A DNA stretch of 64,000 bases from Diphasiastrum complanatum (GCA_029204225.1 CM055111.1:12586697-12650696); one strand, 5' to 3'; positions 42,908 through 54,340 are shown, counted from the stretch's first letter. A program made the numbers and translations. The notes: generated by a model not told the origin, from the letters alone.

Positions 42908-43930
42908 GCCATCTGTACCCAAACAGACCTCCCTACCCAGAGGCCTAGGAAGCAGCCAGCCCCAAAGAGAGCCCCGAAGAAAGTAAAGAGGGTTGTTATT
43001 ACATCATCTCCTTCTGTTGATAATGTAGATACTGCTACATTGGATTCGGTTGTAAACACAGCCACAATCATGTTGGATAATCCAATTATTTCTATAGATA
43101 CTTCTCATCCACCTCCTCCATTTCCTACAAATTTTTATACATATATAGATTCGGATGAGTATCTTAAATTTGAGAGTGACATATATGATGTTGTAAATAG
43201 AATTGGATAATCATTTTGTTTTAGATTAGAGGAACTTGACTTCAGTATAAATTTTAGGGTTGTTGATTGTTTGGATCTGAAAAACAAACGCGCTTCTATT
43301 AGTGATCTTGTGATAGAGTCTGGAGTCCAACTCTTGCAATTTGACATTGCAAGGGATTCATGCAGAGAAATTTTGGTGCTCAGCAATTTTTTCCTTCAGG
43401 CAATTAAAGAGAAGAAGAACAGCTTGTCACAATGTTTGTTTAGTGGATGCACACCAGTTACAAAATACCTGCTTATTCCTTATCATACCAAGTACGACAA
43501 TTAAATGCCTCTTGTTGTTATAGCTTTATCAGTGGCATTATCATTGGAAATATTTCTCAGAATTGCACCTAATGGACTCTCTATTTTATTTTACAATGAG
43601 CATTGGAGTTTAAACTTGATCTCTGTCATGACTACAAAAGATCTAGATAAAAAATCAATCTTCACCAAAACATATCTTCATTAAAATCTAGTCACCTTGG
43701 AAAAATTGCCTAGATCGCAAAGATTAAGGCTCAAAAGAAGAAGTGAATCAAAACACACAAGATTCAATTCCAAGCACACTTATTGGACTCACTCAGATCC
43801 AAAGAATCTAACTCTCAAAGTTGGATTGGATTTGATAAGTTTTGATGCCAATCTAGGTCGTAGTTTTCCACCAATCTTGATTACCTTGAACAATTTGGAA
43901 AAACCAGACTTTATCCAACCTATGTATTAG
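42908..43930 (+). pseudogene. Unrecognised long coding relic in frame with the H3 fragment
   Basis: One frame, the same as the histone fragment, carries only three stops in about 340 codons (43208, 43502, 43682), although the sequence is AT-rich. Random sequence would give about 16. Segments of 100, 97, 59 and 81 codons remain. The first starts with a basic stretch (RPRKQPAPKRAPKKVKRVV), then a Ser/Thr/Asp-rich linker and an acidic FYTYIDSDEYLKFESDIYD. Later segments include ISDLVIESGVQLLQFDIARD and LPRSQRLRLKRRSE. The first segment has no ATG near its start, so it would depend on upstream exons or the histone part. No family is recognised. It could be the remainder of a histone-fold fusion, a neighbouring gene relic or a captured foreign gene. 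Confidence 0.5.
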
Positions 43931-44220
43931 CCTTAGCTTTTTTTGGGAAACCCGTAGAAGTTTATGTATACTTTCTCATTAAAAAATAATTTAATGGCTT
44001 TACTACTATAATAAATGTGTCTTCATTATTTATATACTGCTTAGACTCTACATGGTGGACCCATTCATGCTCTTTGAAGAAACTGGTGAGGCTTTTGTTG
44101 TCAATGTTTAGGCAAATGTTGTATCCAAATCCAATAGTACAAAGTGATCTGGTATTAAGTATCATTTGCCAAAGAAAAAGAGTACTTCAAGCTACAAATA
44201 TGATGCATGCATATCATTGA
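43931..44220 (+). pseudogene. Frameshifted continuation of the coding relic
   Basis: After the stop at 43928 the original frame fills with stops, while another plus frame opens: FFGKPVEVYVYFLIKK, one stop, then 44017-44220 (STWWTHSCSLKKLVRLLLS, SDLVLSIICQRKRVLQA). This looks like a frame slip in the same relic. Support is weaker than for the preceding part. Confidence 0.3.
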
Positions 44221-44245
44221 ATAAGCTTCACTCTATCCATAGTAG

Positions 44246-44343
44246 ATTCTATTATACATGAGCAAAGTGTGCATGTGTGAAAACATGAACTAACATTCTA
44301 TTATACATGAGCAAAGTGTGCATGTGTGAAAACATGAGCTAAT
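44246..44343 (+). repeat. 49-bp tandem duplication
   Basis: Two copies (44246-44294 and 44295-44343) begin attctattatacatgagcaa and contain gtgtgcatgtgtgaaaacatg. They differ at about two positions. Confidence 0.95.
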
Positions 44344-45197
44344 AATCTAGAATGTAGTTAGTCCTTGTAAATATTACTACTAAATTGTTTGTGATTCATA
44401 ATTTAATGCTTTAGAACCTACATTGAATTTACAAATGAACATGGTACTTAATATTCCAAGAAAGTAACATAAGTTGCATGACAATATGACTTGACGTTAA
44501 TGAGTTAAAAAGAATTCGCACTTTTAAAACAAAAATTGTCTTGCAATGTCAAGTAATTTTAACTTGTAGAGCTATTTCTCTTAATGAACTACTTATTAAA
44601 AAGGCATGCATTTGTACAAACAAATAATCTTGCATTTGACTTCCTTGTAAAAAAAACCTTGTTTTGACTTATAATTCAATGGTTACTTGGAAATATCATC
44701 TCACCAATGAACATGTGCAGATTGAGCATAAATCAAGATAGCAGTACATGTATCAATAATAAAGAAATTTACATATAAGAATTTGCCACATATTTGTTTC
44801 ATGATTTCCTAGATTTTAGACAAGAAAAATTACATGTGGGTTATTGTCATATGTGGGTATCATATGAAATTACATGTGGGTTATTATCCTATGAAATTGT
44901 TGCGCATATCAAGTCTCAAATTTAGATAATCACAAGAAGTTGATGTGGAAGAATCAATGACATTGAGAACATTACTATCTTAGAACAATCGTATGCTACA
45001 ATAATATGTTGTCATAAATATTCAACTTGGAAAAAAAAATGTAAGAACACAATGACCAATGATACTCATAACATTAGATATAAGATATTACAAATATCAA
45101 ATTTTGACAAATCTATCTTGAAATTGATGCAAGCTCAAATATAATGACTCTTTTATTATACAATGTCTTAGGAAAGCCATGATTTGGAAGTGGCATA
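44344..45197. other. AT-rich unassigned sequence
   Basis: No coding frame. A short duplication about aattacatgtgggttatt occurs at 44828 and 44868. It ends at the putative Gyp-3 LTR. Confidence 0.45.
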
Positions 45198-45684
45198 TGT
45201 AAGAACCACCAAGTGAAGATCTACAGGATTCCAACCACAAGCAAAACCAAAAGGACACCTGTGGAGCACGAACCACCCAACCAATATGGAGAGGCTAGTC
45301 AATACCCTAACCAATCCACCCCCAAGCCACAGTGAAGAACACAAGAGAGGAGAGGAAGAACTGGCTCAAGAATCACAATTCACAATAGGAGGATGGGCGA
45401 GTTTTCACTAGACCTATTCTTCTCTAGAGAGAAAGTCTTCCCTTTAGGATTCCCATGCAACCTAAATTGAGCTATTGATATCCTATTCTTGCATTAAAGC
45501 AGTCTTCACCATGCATGTGCTCCTATGTCCAATTATAGGTCTGGACTCTCATATGATTATTAATTATTTAATACGACCATGTCCAGAATGACGTAGCATA
45601 AATAATAACCACATACAGCTGGAGTGACCGGCTATCCATGTTAGGAATAGTTCTGATTCCCTTGTACAAGACATGGACATAACA
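45198..45684 (-). repeat. Gyp-3 3-prime LTR
   Basis: On the minus strand a purine tract (agaggggaagaa) after the chromodomain frame is followed by TGTTATGTCC at 45684. A matching terminus, GGTTCTTACA, lies at 45198, giving an LTR of about 487 bases with TG and CA ends. The start is well supported by the tract; the other end is a best guess. Confidence 0.55.
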
Positions 45685-45699
45685 TTCTTCCCCTCTTAA

Positions 45700-46902
45700 A
45701 CCATTTCTATCTCTAGAAATGAAAATTAGGGAAATGCTTTCGACCCTTTCCCATGAATCATCATCCTCAGTCCGTCCCTTCCACCTGATCAAGCACTCAG
45801 AGATAGAACGATTTCTCAATTGTTTATCTCTGGTTTTGAGTACCTTTTTAGGTTTCAAAGGAACACTAAGCGATGAGTCCTCCAAATGGGTAAGATCTTC
45901 CTCTGAACCAACTACTTCACCTTCATGCAAACTTAATTTCAACCGGCTTACATGAAATACTGGGTGAGCTGTAGTCTTGTTCTGAAGATCTAATTCGTAA
46001 GCTAAAGAACCAATTTTCTTTATACTCCAAAATGGTCCACAATATCTCATAGACAATCTATAATGCTTCTTTGTACTCATAGTATTAGAATCCTTAGGTA
46101 TTCTAAGATATACCCAGTCATCAACTTTAAAATCTCTAGGAGACCTCTTAAAATCGGCATAGTGCTTAGCTCTATCTTGAGCACTCCGAATACAATCACA
46201 GGCCACTTCAACATTTCACGCATATCATGCAAGAAATCTACAACTTTCTGGATCTTAATAGACTTTGTCTCCACATTTACCGGAGATCTAGGTTGAAAAC
46301 CGTACATCAACATAAACGGACTATAACTAGTAGCAGAATATTTTCTACTGTTATAAGCAAGCTCAATCAAAGGAATGTAATCTTCCCACTGAGATTGCCT
46401 GTGAGACACATAAGTTCTCAACATGTCCTCCATAGTCTGATTAGTTCTCTCAGTCTGGCCATCTGATTCAAGATGATCTAAAACTAAGCGAGGTTTCAAG
46501 CTTATGGAATACAGCTGACCAAAAGTGACTTGTAAATTTAGGATCTCTCTCACTAACTATATCACTCGGTAGTCCATAAAGCCTAAATAATCTTTCCACA
46601 AAGATCTGGGCTAAATCCGAAGCCTTAGCAGTTGACTTGACTGGTATAAAAGTAGCTAACTTTGTCAACATGTCCACCACAACTTAAATAGAATCATTTT
46701 GGCATTGGGTCCTTGGAAGTCCAGCCACAAAATTCATAGATATACTTTCCCATCGTTTTTGAGGGATATCTAGGGGATGTAACAACCCTCCAGTCTTTAA
46801 GCGTTCAGCTTTGGCTAACTGGCAAGGTCTACACTTAACCACATAAGACTCGACAAATGGCTTGAGTTTTGGCCAATGAAACTCTCTTTTGACCAAGTCC
46901 AA
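45700..46902 (-). pseudogene. Gyp-3 integrase with C-terminal chromodomain
   Basis: The zinc-finger end (HWPKLKPFVESYVVKCRPCQ) leads into ISMNFVAGLP, where the first catalytic Asp is Asn. SERDPKFTSHFW follows, where the second (usually SDRD) is Glu. SDGQTERTNQTMEDMLRTYV keeps the catalytic Glu. It continues with AYNSRKYSATSYSPFMLMYG and the GPF and HPVFHVSRLK motifs. The end is a chromodomain: PKKVLKTRDKQLRNR, then CLIRWKGRTEDDDSWERVE. The domain marks a chromovirus, whose integrases target modified-histone chromatin. The frame is broken near 46200, 46480 and 46680. Confidence 0.88.
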
Positions 46903-47619
46903 AGCCCTGTGTATACCCGGATGACTAGCACAGGGAACATCATGACACTCATAAAGAATCTTCTTCTTTAACTCATCATCCGCCGGTACACAAATTTAAA
47001 AAATGAGAATGGAATAGAAATTTACTCACATGGGTCTCAGGTTCCTAGGAAAGATAAGAAGATAGCGGAACAGTTCTCTATCCGAGGTGGGTTACTATTT
47101 TGGAATGGGAAACCATCTTCCAAATGGGACCAAAATGAGAATCTGATTCACATTTTTCTCTTAGTGAAAGATTTAGATCAGTGGAAATCTGGGTGAAAGA
47201 AAGTTCATTTAATTCACCAATCCGACTAAGCCTCATCCGCAACTTGGTTAGAGCTGCCCTTGATATATCGGATCTCATGATCAAAATTCTACATAAGCTC
47301 AACCCAGCGAGCTTTACGGTCCCTTAGATCGTTCTGATTACAAAAGTACTTCAGAGCTTGGTAATCTGTATACACTATAAACTGACTACCATAAAGGTAA
47401 TGCCTCTAGGCTTTAAGTGCATGTATCACAACAAATAACTCTTTCTCCTGAGTTATATAACGCAACTGACGTAAGGTATATCAGGATTCGCGATCTGTAA
47501 AACAGGAGCTGAAGCAACCATTTGCTTGAGTTTCTGAAAGCATTGGTTCACTTCATCATTCCACTCAATAGGCTCGCTAGATTGACCTCTCTTTTTCTTT
47601 TTATTAACTCCACCTTTAG
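46903..47619 (-). pseudogene. Gyp-3 RNase H region, heavily decayed
   Basis: Scattered minus-strand fragments in several frames match the tether and RNase H zone (QCFQKLKQMVASAPVLQ near 47540, then HEIRYIKGSSNQVADE near 47260). Many stops occur. Confidence 0.6.
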
Positions 47620-48654
47620 TCAAAAATTTAAGGGTGCTGCCACTTTTGCATAATCCTCAAGTGACTTACGAAAGAAAACTTTAAACCCGAGAAAAGATTT
47701 AACTTCTCTAATCATCTTCGGTATCGGCCAATCAAACACTGCCTTGACCTTACTCTCATCAATCTCCAACCCACTACGAGTGATCTTATGACCGAGGTAC
47801 AACAATTCATGCTTAAAGAACTCACATTTAGATTCCTTAGCGTAGAGCTTCTCTCATCTGAGAATATCTAAGGCAGTCTTAAGATGACTCAAATGCTCCT
47901 TAAGTGTTCTACTGTAGATGAGAATATCATCTAAGAATACAACCACAAACTTCCCTAGATATGGACGAAAAAGATCGTTCATCATCTGTTGGAACGTAGT
48001 TGGTGCATTCGTTAACCGAAAAGGAAGCACGAGAAATTCATAGTGACCGAATCTCATCCAAAAACCAGTCTTCTGCACGTCACCCGGATGAATCCTAATC
48101 TGATGATATCCGGTTCTAAGATCTATCTTTGTGAAGTATTTAGCTCCACCTAATCGATCTACCAGATCATCCATACGAGGCAAAGGATATTTATTTTTGA
48201 TAGTTACTTTATTCAACCCTTTGTAGTCTACACACATCCTGAAGCCTCCATCTTTCTTCGCTTTCAGAAGAACAGGAGCGCCCCAAGGCGACTTACTTGG
48301 CTGAATATGACCCATCTTCAGGTAATTTTCAATTTGCTTAGTAATCTCTACCTCTTCTTTCAGAGAAAACCTATAAGGTTGTCTAGAGATAGGGTGACTA
48401 CCTGGAATTAACTCAATCTTATGGTCTACCAATTTGGACGGCGGTAATCCATGAGGTAATTCTTCTGAAAATACATCTTTGAATTCAAACAGTAACTTAT
48501 TCTTCTCAATTTGCTCCTGATCTAAGTCTACCGAGTTAAGAATTTTTGACAATTCACAACTACTTAGATACATTTCAGATAAATCCAAAATTGGCTTACC
48601 AAAAAGTTTCTTAATGAAGAATTCATTTCCCCAAATGTCTGGTCCCTTCAACAA
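47620..48654 (-). pseudogene. Gyp-3 reverse transcriptase, well preserved but truncated
   Basis: A 266-codon open frame (48654-47854) carries [64 protein letters not shown] and the catalytic FLDDILIYS. After a short break it continues with LLYLGHKITRSGLEI and VKSFLGF. The known RT residues look intact. Protease and gag are not found upstream, where similarity stops at 48654. Confidence 0.88.
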
Positions 48655-49389
48655 ATTTTACATTAATTTTTTTTAATGAAAATGAAGACTATTTTTCCCT
48701 TTATTTCCTCATGGCACTTTCAAAGCCCCCTTCACTTGCCATCTAATGGCTATCCTAGATCCAACAACCCACATGGATCCTAATTTGGGAGATTCTATCC
48801 ATCGATCTCTTGGAGCCTCGATCCAATGACTGGCCATGCTTCTCGCACACCCCAAGGCTTTTCTTACAGCCGCTCTGCCCTCCAGACGCTATGGCTCTAC
48901 TCTTCTTGGATGCATGTGACCTTTTTCTCGTGACCTATCTACACACGAGCTCCTTCTTTGCTTCTCTCTTTCTCTCTTTCAAGCTTGGAAGCTTCTTCCT
49001 CCACAACTATGGCTGCCTAGCTGACAATCGATCCAGTGCTCTACTTCCTCCATGGCTGTCCATGACCACTAGGAGATGTTTTCCTAGCACCATGGCACCC
49101 AGCCTCATACTTTTACAACACTAAAAACTGTTTTCAAAGGAGAAAAATCCAGGGTTTTCCAAGCAAAAACCCTAATTGTGAGAAAGAGAGGATTTCTTGG
49201 GCATTTGACAATCTCTATCTAATATTTTTCTTGTAGCTCTCCATTTGAGTGAGGTTGCCCTACCTCTACCTCAGTAATGTGATTTACAGCACTCCAATTG
49301 ATGTGGTATTGACTGCAAACAGGGTAGTTTTCATTCCAAACCGTTAACACCCCACGAAACCAAATTTTTTTCAAATATCCTCGATTTTC
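48655..49389. other. Unassigned sequence between Gyp-3 and Cop-M
   Basis: Pyrimidine-rich on the plus strand, with a frame at 48810-49124 that is low complexity (Leu/Ser/Phe/Pro) and has no motif. It may be decayed Cop-M or gypsy internal sequence. Nothing is certain. Confidence 0.3.
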
Positions 49390-49754
49390 TACCAAATCTA
49401 ATCTTCTAAATTTTTATGGCTCTCTGTCACTGCTCTTTGCATACCCATGCAAGCCCCATTGTGCCAAACAGCTGTCCACATAGTGAATTGTGAAGCCACC
49501 ACCGATGATTTCCCTGAAACCACCGAAATTGCAAGATTTTTAGGAATTCTTCCATGAATTCCCTTACAACAATCGTTTTGATATTTCTTGAAGCTCCATC
49601 GAAGGAAATTTGTTGTCTCTTGCCATCCAGACTGTTGATACCCTGTATGGAGTCCTCTCTCCTGAGATGCTTTGAGTGTTGTTTTCCTGGTGAAAGAAGT
49701 TATCCCATAGCTCCATCGGATCGTGCATACCTGCATGATACCATATTAAAATTT
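49390..49754 (-). mobile_element. Cop-M PBS and leader remnant
   Basis: On the minus strand TGGTATCATGCA (49743-49732) lies 11 bases inside the LTR end and resembles a tRNA-Met PBS. The following sequence has overlapping frames (MHDPMELWDNFFHQENN and others) without a clear gag motif. It was probably a copia element, but only its 5-prime end is recognisable. Confidence 0.45.
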
Positions 49755-50208
49755 TGTTAGGATCTAGTGCAGTATGCAGATCACATGAGTCAATCACCAT
49801 AGCCACTCCTCACAAGCTATGGTACAACAAAAGTTATAGATTACAAAGAGAAATTGTACATATACCAAAAGCCCCAACATGCATGGGCTCAACAAGTGTC
49901 AACACACTAAAATAGACACCTGTCTGACCAATAGGCCCAACATGGGCTAAAAGACTGACAAACTCAAGACATGCCCCTGAGTATAACAAATGTCATCAAA
50001 GAATACATTGTACAAGCTAATTTCCCTATGTGTGACTACTCAGCTAACCCAAGTAGCCGGCTACAAGATCAGTGCCCAATTGATATATTCATAGCGGGTC
50101 ACGTTCCAAATACAACCGAATATAGTAAATCTGACTAACTGTACAATAGTTACATTATCACATTTGAAGCTTATAAAATATAGATCAGATCAACTATGAT
50201 TTCTAACA
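49755..50208 (-). repeat. Cop-M 5-prime LTR inside Cop-N gag
   Basis: On the minus strand it runs from TGTTAGAAATC at 50208 to TCCTAACA at 49755, a perfect TGTTAG/CTAACA terminal inverted repeat, 454 bases. It interrupts the Cop-N gag frame after EVGKCT. A different family from the TGTTAGA LTRs of Cop-F, G and H. Confidence 0.7.
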
Positions 50209-50470
50209 GTACACTTACCAACTTCCTTGATAAGTTCATTTGTACCATTCATCTTGATCACATGAAGAGCTTTCTTTGCCCTCCTATCATACCTCAATTG
50301 TTCTTGAGGTGCCAAAGGTCTTTCCTCCACACCTACAACAATATCCATCAACTCATTCATCTCAAGAAAAGACTTCGTTCTCACCTTCCAAGTAGAATAG
50401 TTGCTTGAGGTACGCCTATCATTACTTTCCAACATGAAGCCTCCATTTGTAGCCATGTTGCAATGATCAC
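50209..50470 (-). pseudogene. Cop-N gag N-terminus, cut by Cop-M
   Basis: Starts MATNGGFMLESNDRRTSSN and continues WKVRTKSFLEMNELMDIVVG and RRAKKALHVIKMNGTNELIK, parallel to the Cop-C gag start (MATSSGSFMLEGNDRLTSS). It ends at EVGKCT where the Cop-M LTR begins. Confidence 0.8.
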
Positions 50471-51437
50471 AAGAGATCCAATCAAAAATAGAGTTTCTAC
50501 AAAAGTACAAAAAATTGAATCATTCACTTTCTACATGCAAAAGCTAGAAACTTGATATAGATTCTTGAAGAATGCTATAAGAACTTTCTAATGCAATTAA
50601 AGTTAGCACATTCCACCAAGTAAAGTGTGAAATTTGTAGGACTCTTTTGGCGATCTTCCAGTGTATAGGTCCTGGATTGATGTTGAACTGACTTAGACTG
50701 AATACTGCATATGCAGTATCCGATCTTGTGTTGTCTGCAAAATACATTAGTGAGCTTATCAGTCTCATGTAAGGCTTGGTGAGCATGGCTTCACATTCTT
50801 CATCATTCATCGACGGACAGTCTACGTTGGTCAGCACTATGCCTGGAACCATCAGAGTGTTTAGTCATCTAAAAGTCATCAATGATCCTTTGAGTATACC
50901 TTGACTGGTGTAGATATAATCTATCATTTTCAAAGTCTCAATCGATTTGCATTGACAGAATCAATGTGTCATCTACGTAGACACCAATTATGATGATCTC
51001 TCCATCTATGACTTTCTCATAGATGTTGTAATCAACTATCAAGGTTTGCAAGCCTAAGGATCTTAGACCATGAACTTTCTTCTTATACCATTGTCTGGCG
51101 GGCTGCTTCAGTCCGTAGATGCCCTATGTGCATCCTGCATGTGTAGTCAGTGTATGACTTATAGATAAAACCCAATGGGTGATCCATATAGAGTTCCTCC
51201 TTGAGTTCTCCATGTAGGAACATGGTCTTTTCATCTAGAATGTGGAGATTCAAGTTGTATGTTGCTGCATATGTGATCAAACAAACGTATGGAGGTATGC
51301 TTGATGACTAGAGAAAAGGTCTCATTGTACTTCCATTTGCATTTAATAGTCTTTCTTTTGTTCGGAACCGATTCAAGTGTCCACACATTGTTCAGCTCCA
51401 TGGAGTGTATTTCTTCCTCCATTGCTTTTATCCACAT
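50471..51437 (-). pseudogene. Cop-O reverse transcriptase and connection, with deletions
   Basis: A relative of Cop-A. RT pieces are MEEEIHSMELNNVWTLESVP and CKWKYNETFSLVIKHTS, which skip the KARLVAKG region. NLHILDEKTMFLHGELKEE and YVDDTLIL near 50960 follow. The next residues jump to LYLHQSRYT, so about 35 codons present in Cop-A are missing. The connection reads RLISSLMYFADNTRSDTAYA (50852-50544). RNase H is lost beyond about 50580. Confidence 0.8.
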
Positions 51438-52620
51438 GTCCTTTTCAGGATTTTGATAGGGTCATCATAGGTTTGTGGTTCACCTCCGAATCCACAAAAT
51501 TCTTTCATCCTAGAAGATGAACTGTCAGGACCATATCTGATAGGTGGTTTGCGCTCTCTTGCGGATCTTCGTAGAGATTGCTCGGGTGCTACTATTGCCT
51601 TCCCTTTGTCTTTACGGATAGGTGCGAAACCATTGTGGGTACTCGATGTTATAGCTCTAGGCATGTCTGCAGCCTACTCGTTGTCTAAGTTGTCACTCAA
51701 CTCATGTGGTAAGTGAACATCTTGATCCAAGTGTTCAGTATCTGCTCCCTCTGTCGATGTAGGCAAATCACAGTATGTCTTGCTTAGAATCCCGTAGACA
51801 ATAGGGTCTCCGTCAGCCATTGTTCTAGCTTCATCAAACTTGACGTCTCTCACAGTTTTCGGTATGTAGAGCCTATAGTATGATGGGTGTACATCATATC
51901 CAACAAGAAAGCCTTGCTCAACTTTTTCATCCAGTTTCTTTCCCTTCTAATCTGGAATGTGTGTGTATGCTTAGATGCGTATGCGAGCAAGACTCGGCTT
52001 GTTTCCCCACCACACTTCATGTGGAGTAGTGTTAGGAACGTCTGAGTTACCTGTTCTATTCTGCAAGTAGGCGGTTGTAGCTACTGCTTCAGCCCATAAC
52101 ATTTTTTATGCCCTTGAATAGGCCATCATACATCTTGCAGCTTCCATGAGTGTTCTATTTTTCCTTTCGGCAATACCATTGTGTTGTGGTGTGTATGCTA
52201 CAGTCTTCAAGTGTAAGATTTCACAACTTGTATAGAACTCTACAAAATGTTTGGAGACGTACTCTATGCCTTTGTTGGTTCGTAGTTGCCTTAACTTCTT
52301 ATTGGTCCACTTCTCGGCCCAGTTTACAAACTCTATAAACTTTTCAAGTGCTTATGACTTGTTGTGTATGAAGTATATGGTACAAAATTTATTGAAGTCG
52401 TCTATAAACATGATATTGTATCTTGAGCCTCCCAGTGAGACCACATCAAAAGGTCTACAAATGTCAAAATGTATCAACTCCAAGAGATTTGTAGTTTTGA
52501 ATGAATCTCTCATGAAGGGCATACATGACATCTTGCCTTTGTTACATGCTTCACATGACTTCGGACTCGTAGCATCCTTGATGCTAACGCCGGTGAATAC
52601 TCCATTGTGCCTTGTATAAA
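51438..52620 (-). pseudogene. Cop-O integrase and linker, with stops
   Basis: MSCMPFMRDSFKTTNLLELI leads to a degenerate HFDICRPF, then FIDDFNKFCTIYFIHNKS. LRTNKGIEYVS shows the second catalytic Asp as Asn. PQHNGIAERKNRTLMEAAR keeps the Glu. The linker carries GKAIVAPEQSLRRSARERKP, close to Cop-A. Plus-strand frames at 52150-52619 are shadows. Confidence 0.8.
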
Positions 52621-53130
52621 GCCATCGTATTAATACGACACAACCTTCTGTGGATTTGGTGTGCTTGCTCCGTAGGAAGTCGTATCTTCAGGTGATACAT
52701 GTTGCCTTTGCACTTCCCTTGCGTGATGAGGTGAGTGGTGTTATCTTCCTTCACTTCACATAAGTCATTTGCAAAGATGACGTTCATGCCTACATCAACT
52801 AACTTCGCGACAGATTATAGATCTTTCTAGAACTTTGGTACATAGAGCACGTCATCAAGCTTCCTATCTCTACCGTTGGTATACAGCCATAGCGCGCTTG
52901 TTACACTGACTTGGTACCATGAGCCATCTCCCAGAATAATATAGGAGTCTATTTGGTGATAATCAACTATCATCTACTTAGTTGTCACAAAATGTGACGT
53001 AGCTCCTGAGTCAAAAACCACTTCTTGCGTCTCAACTTGTGATGTGGCACATACATTGGTGCATGTAGATAAGCAGATGGATTCATCAAATCGCCGATAA
53101 TTAGAGACAACCATTGTAGATGCTTCCACG
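52584..53130 (-). pseudogene. Cop-O protease and pre-integrase
   Basis: The protease motif VVFDSGATSHFV is intact near 53010. Further on come DDVLYVPKF, MNVIFANDLCEVKEDN and GNMYHLKIRLPTEQAHQIH. It is the same family as Cop-A but with the DSG motif preserved. Gag is missing upstream, where sequence turns to unrelated material. Confidence 0.75.
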
Positions 53131-53274
53131 CATCAATTCTTTTTCTTCTAGATCTATTTTGTCAATAATGGATTTATCACCTTTACAGATTGTGTGATTA
53201 GCTTTGCGAAGCACGCAGTTACGTCCGCTATTGTCTTGTGCTCACCTGCATTATTGACCTGTATATTATACTTA
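53131..53274. other. Junction sequence between Cop-O and the LTR fragment
   Basis: No feature recognised. Confidence 0.3.
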
Positions 53275-53683
53275 ATCTGATTACAACTTTGTTTGTTCTA
53301 CATTCAGATTTGTGTCGATATTGCAATGCTTTTCTACATTTTGTCTGACTTTCTTATTGCTTAATCTGGTAGTTTGCTCTTCGCGAATTATTATTAGTCT
53401 ACCTTGTTCGCGATTAATATTTAGTCTTGCTTTTCGTGACTAATTCGCGACTGAATGCTTAATGTTTGGCTACGTAATCAGATCGAACGTGATTTCTATC
53501 ACTAATGTTCTGTTTGAGTCTGATAGGCATAGTCATGCTTAAAGAAAGAGTGAGATAGCTTATTCGCTAGGCACGAACACTTTCCATTCGAGTTCGTTTC
53601 TTTTTTTAGTTTCAAGCTTGCTTCTTTTCGTGTTCATTTCTCTTTTCGAGCTATACTCCGCTTCACACCCCTCTTTTCCAACA
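53275..53683 (+). repeat. Truncated LTR of the Cop-E family, right end only
   Basis: Matches the end of the Cop-E LTR, including gatcgaacgtgatttctatc and ataggc-tagtcatgc, and ends TTTTCCAACA. No PBS follows; Gyp-4 begins immediately. The left part of the LTR is not present. Confidence 0.75.
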
Positions 53684-54340
53684 CATTGCACCTCAACTTC
53701 GTCCCCAAGTAAGTTCGGTAGTGACACAATATTGCTTAGGCCTTCCGCCTGAACTAGATTGGGTTGAAATAGGCCCAATTCTTGATCTGTCAGAACCCCA
53801 TAAGCTTCACGAATCTTAGTAATGTGTGCCCCCTATTCACTGTATTTCTTCGTGCTATCCAAACACTTCTTGAATTGTGAATATACGATTTTGACCCATG
53901 GAATTGGTACGTCGTGCAACGTAGCTTGTATCAACGTAAAATTTTTAACTAAAATATATTTAGATCAGTGTGTTGTCCAAAAATTACCTGATTCATCCAT
54001 CTTCCCAAAGCTCCGAGGGTTGATGGTAAACAGAGACTCAACTTATAACCCTGCTCCTTGTTGAAGGCATCTGTAGGAAAGAAATCAGCCATGTATATTG
54101 AAGGCACATTTGGTATGTCAAAATTGATTGGCAACCCTATCGTATTAGAGAACAGTTGTTCTGTGATTGGAATGCTCACATGTCGTACTTGTGTGACGCC
54201 CTGCTCATCTGACTCCTTTCTTATATAATCAAGAAATTCTACCGCCGCTGTCTCCACAATCATGTTAGGATTGAAATGTTGGAGATGATCCAACCGCAGT
54301 TCTTTCATATATTCCTGGATTAATATGCTTCAATTTCTTT
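53684..54340 (-). pseudogene. Gyp-4 extra ORF, homologue of the Gyp-2 ORF
   Basis: The frame 54308-53949 carries VEFLDYIRKESDEQGVTQV, QGYKLSLCLPSTLGALGRWM. It continues in other frames as NFTLIQATLHDVPIPW and HITKIREAYGVLTDQELG. It aligns along its length with the Gyp-2 frame at 35.6-37.15 kb. The coiled-coil part is lost because the Cop-E-type LTR fragment cuts it at 53684. Confidence 0.6.

Noticed and set aside
42826-43071. Hydrophobic minus-strand frame that looks like a membrane protein
   Set aside because: It overlaps the plus-strand histone and basic coding relic; the hydrophobic look comes from reading basic codons in reverse.
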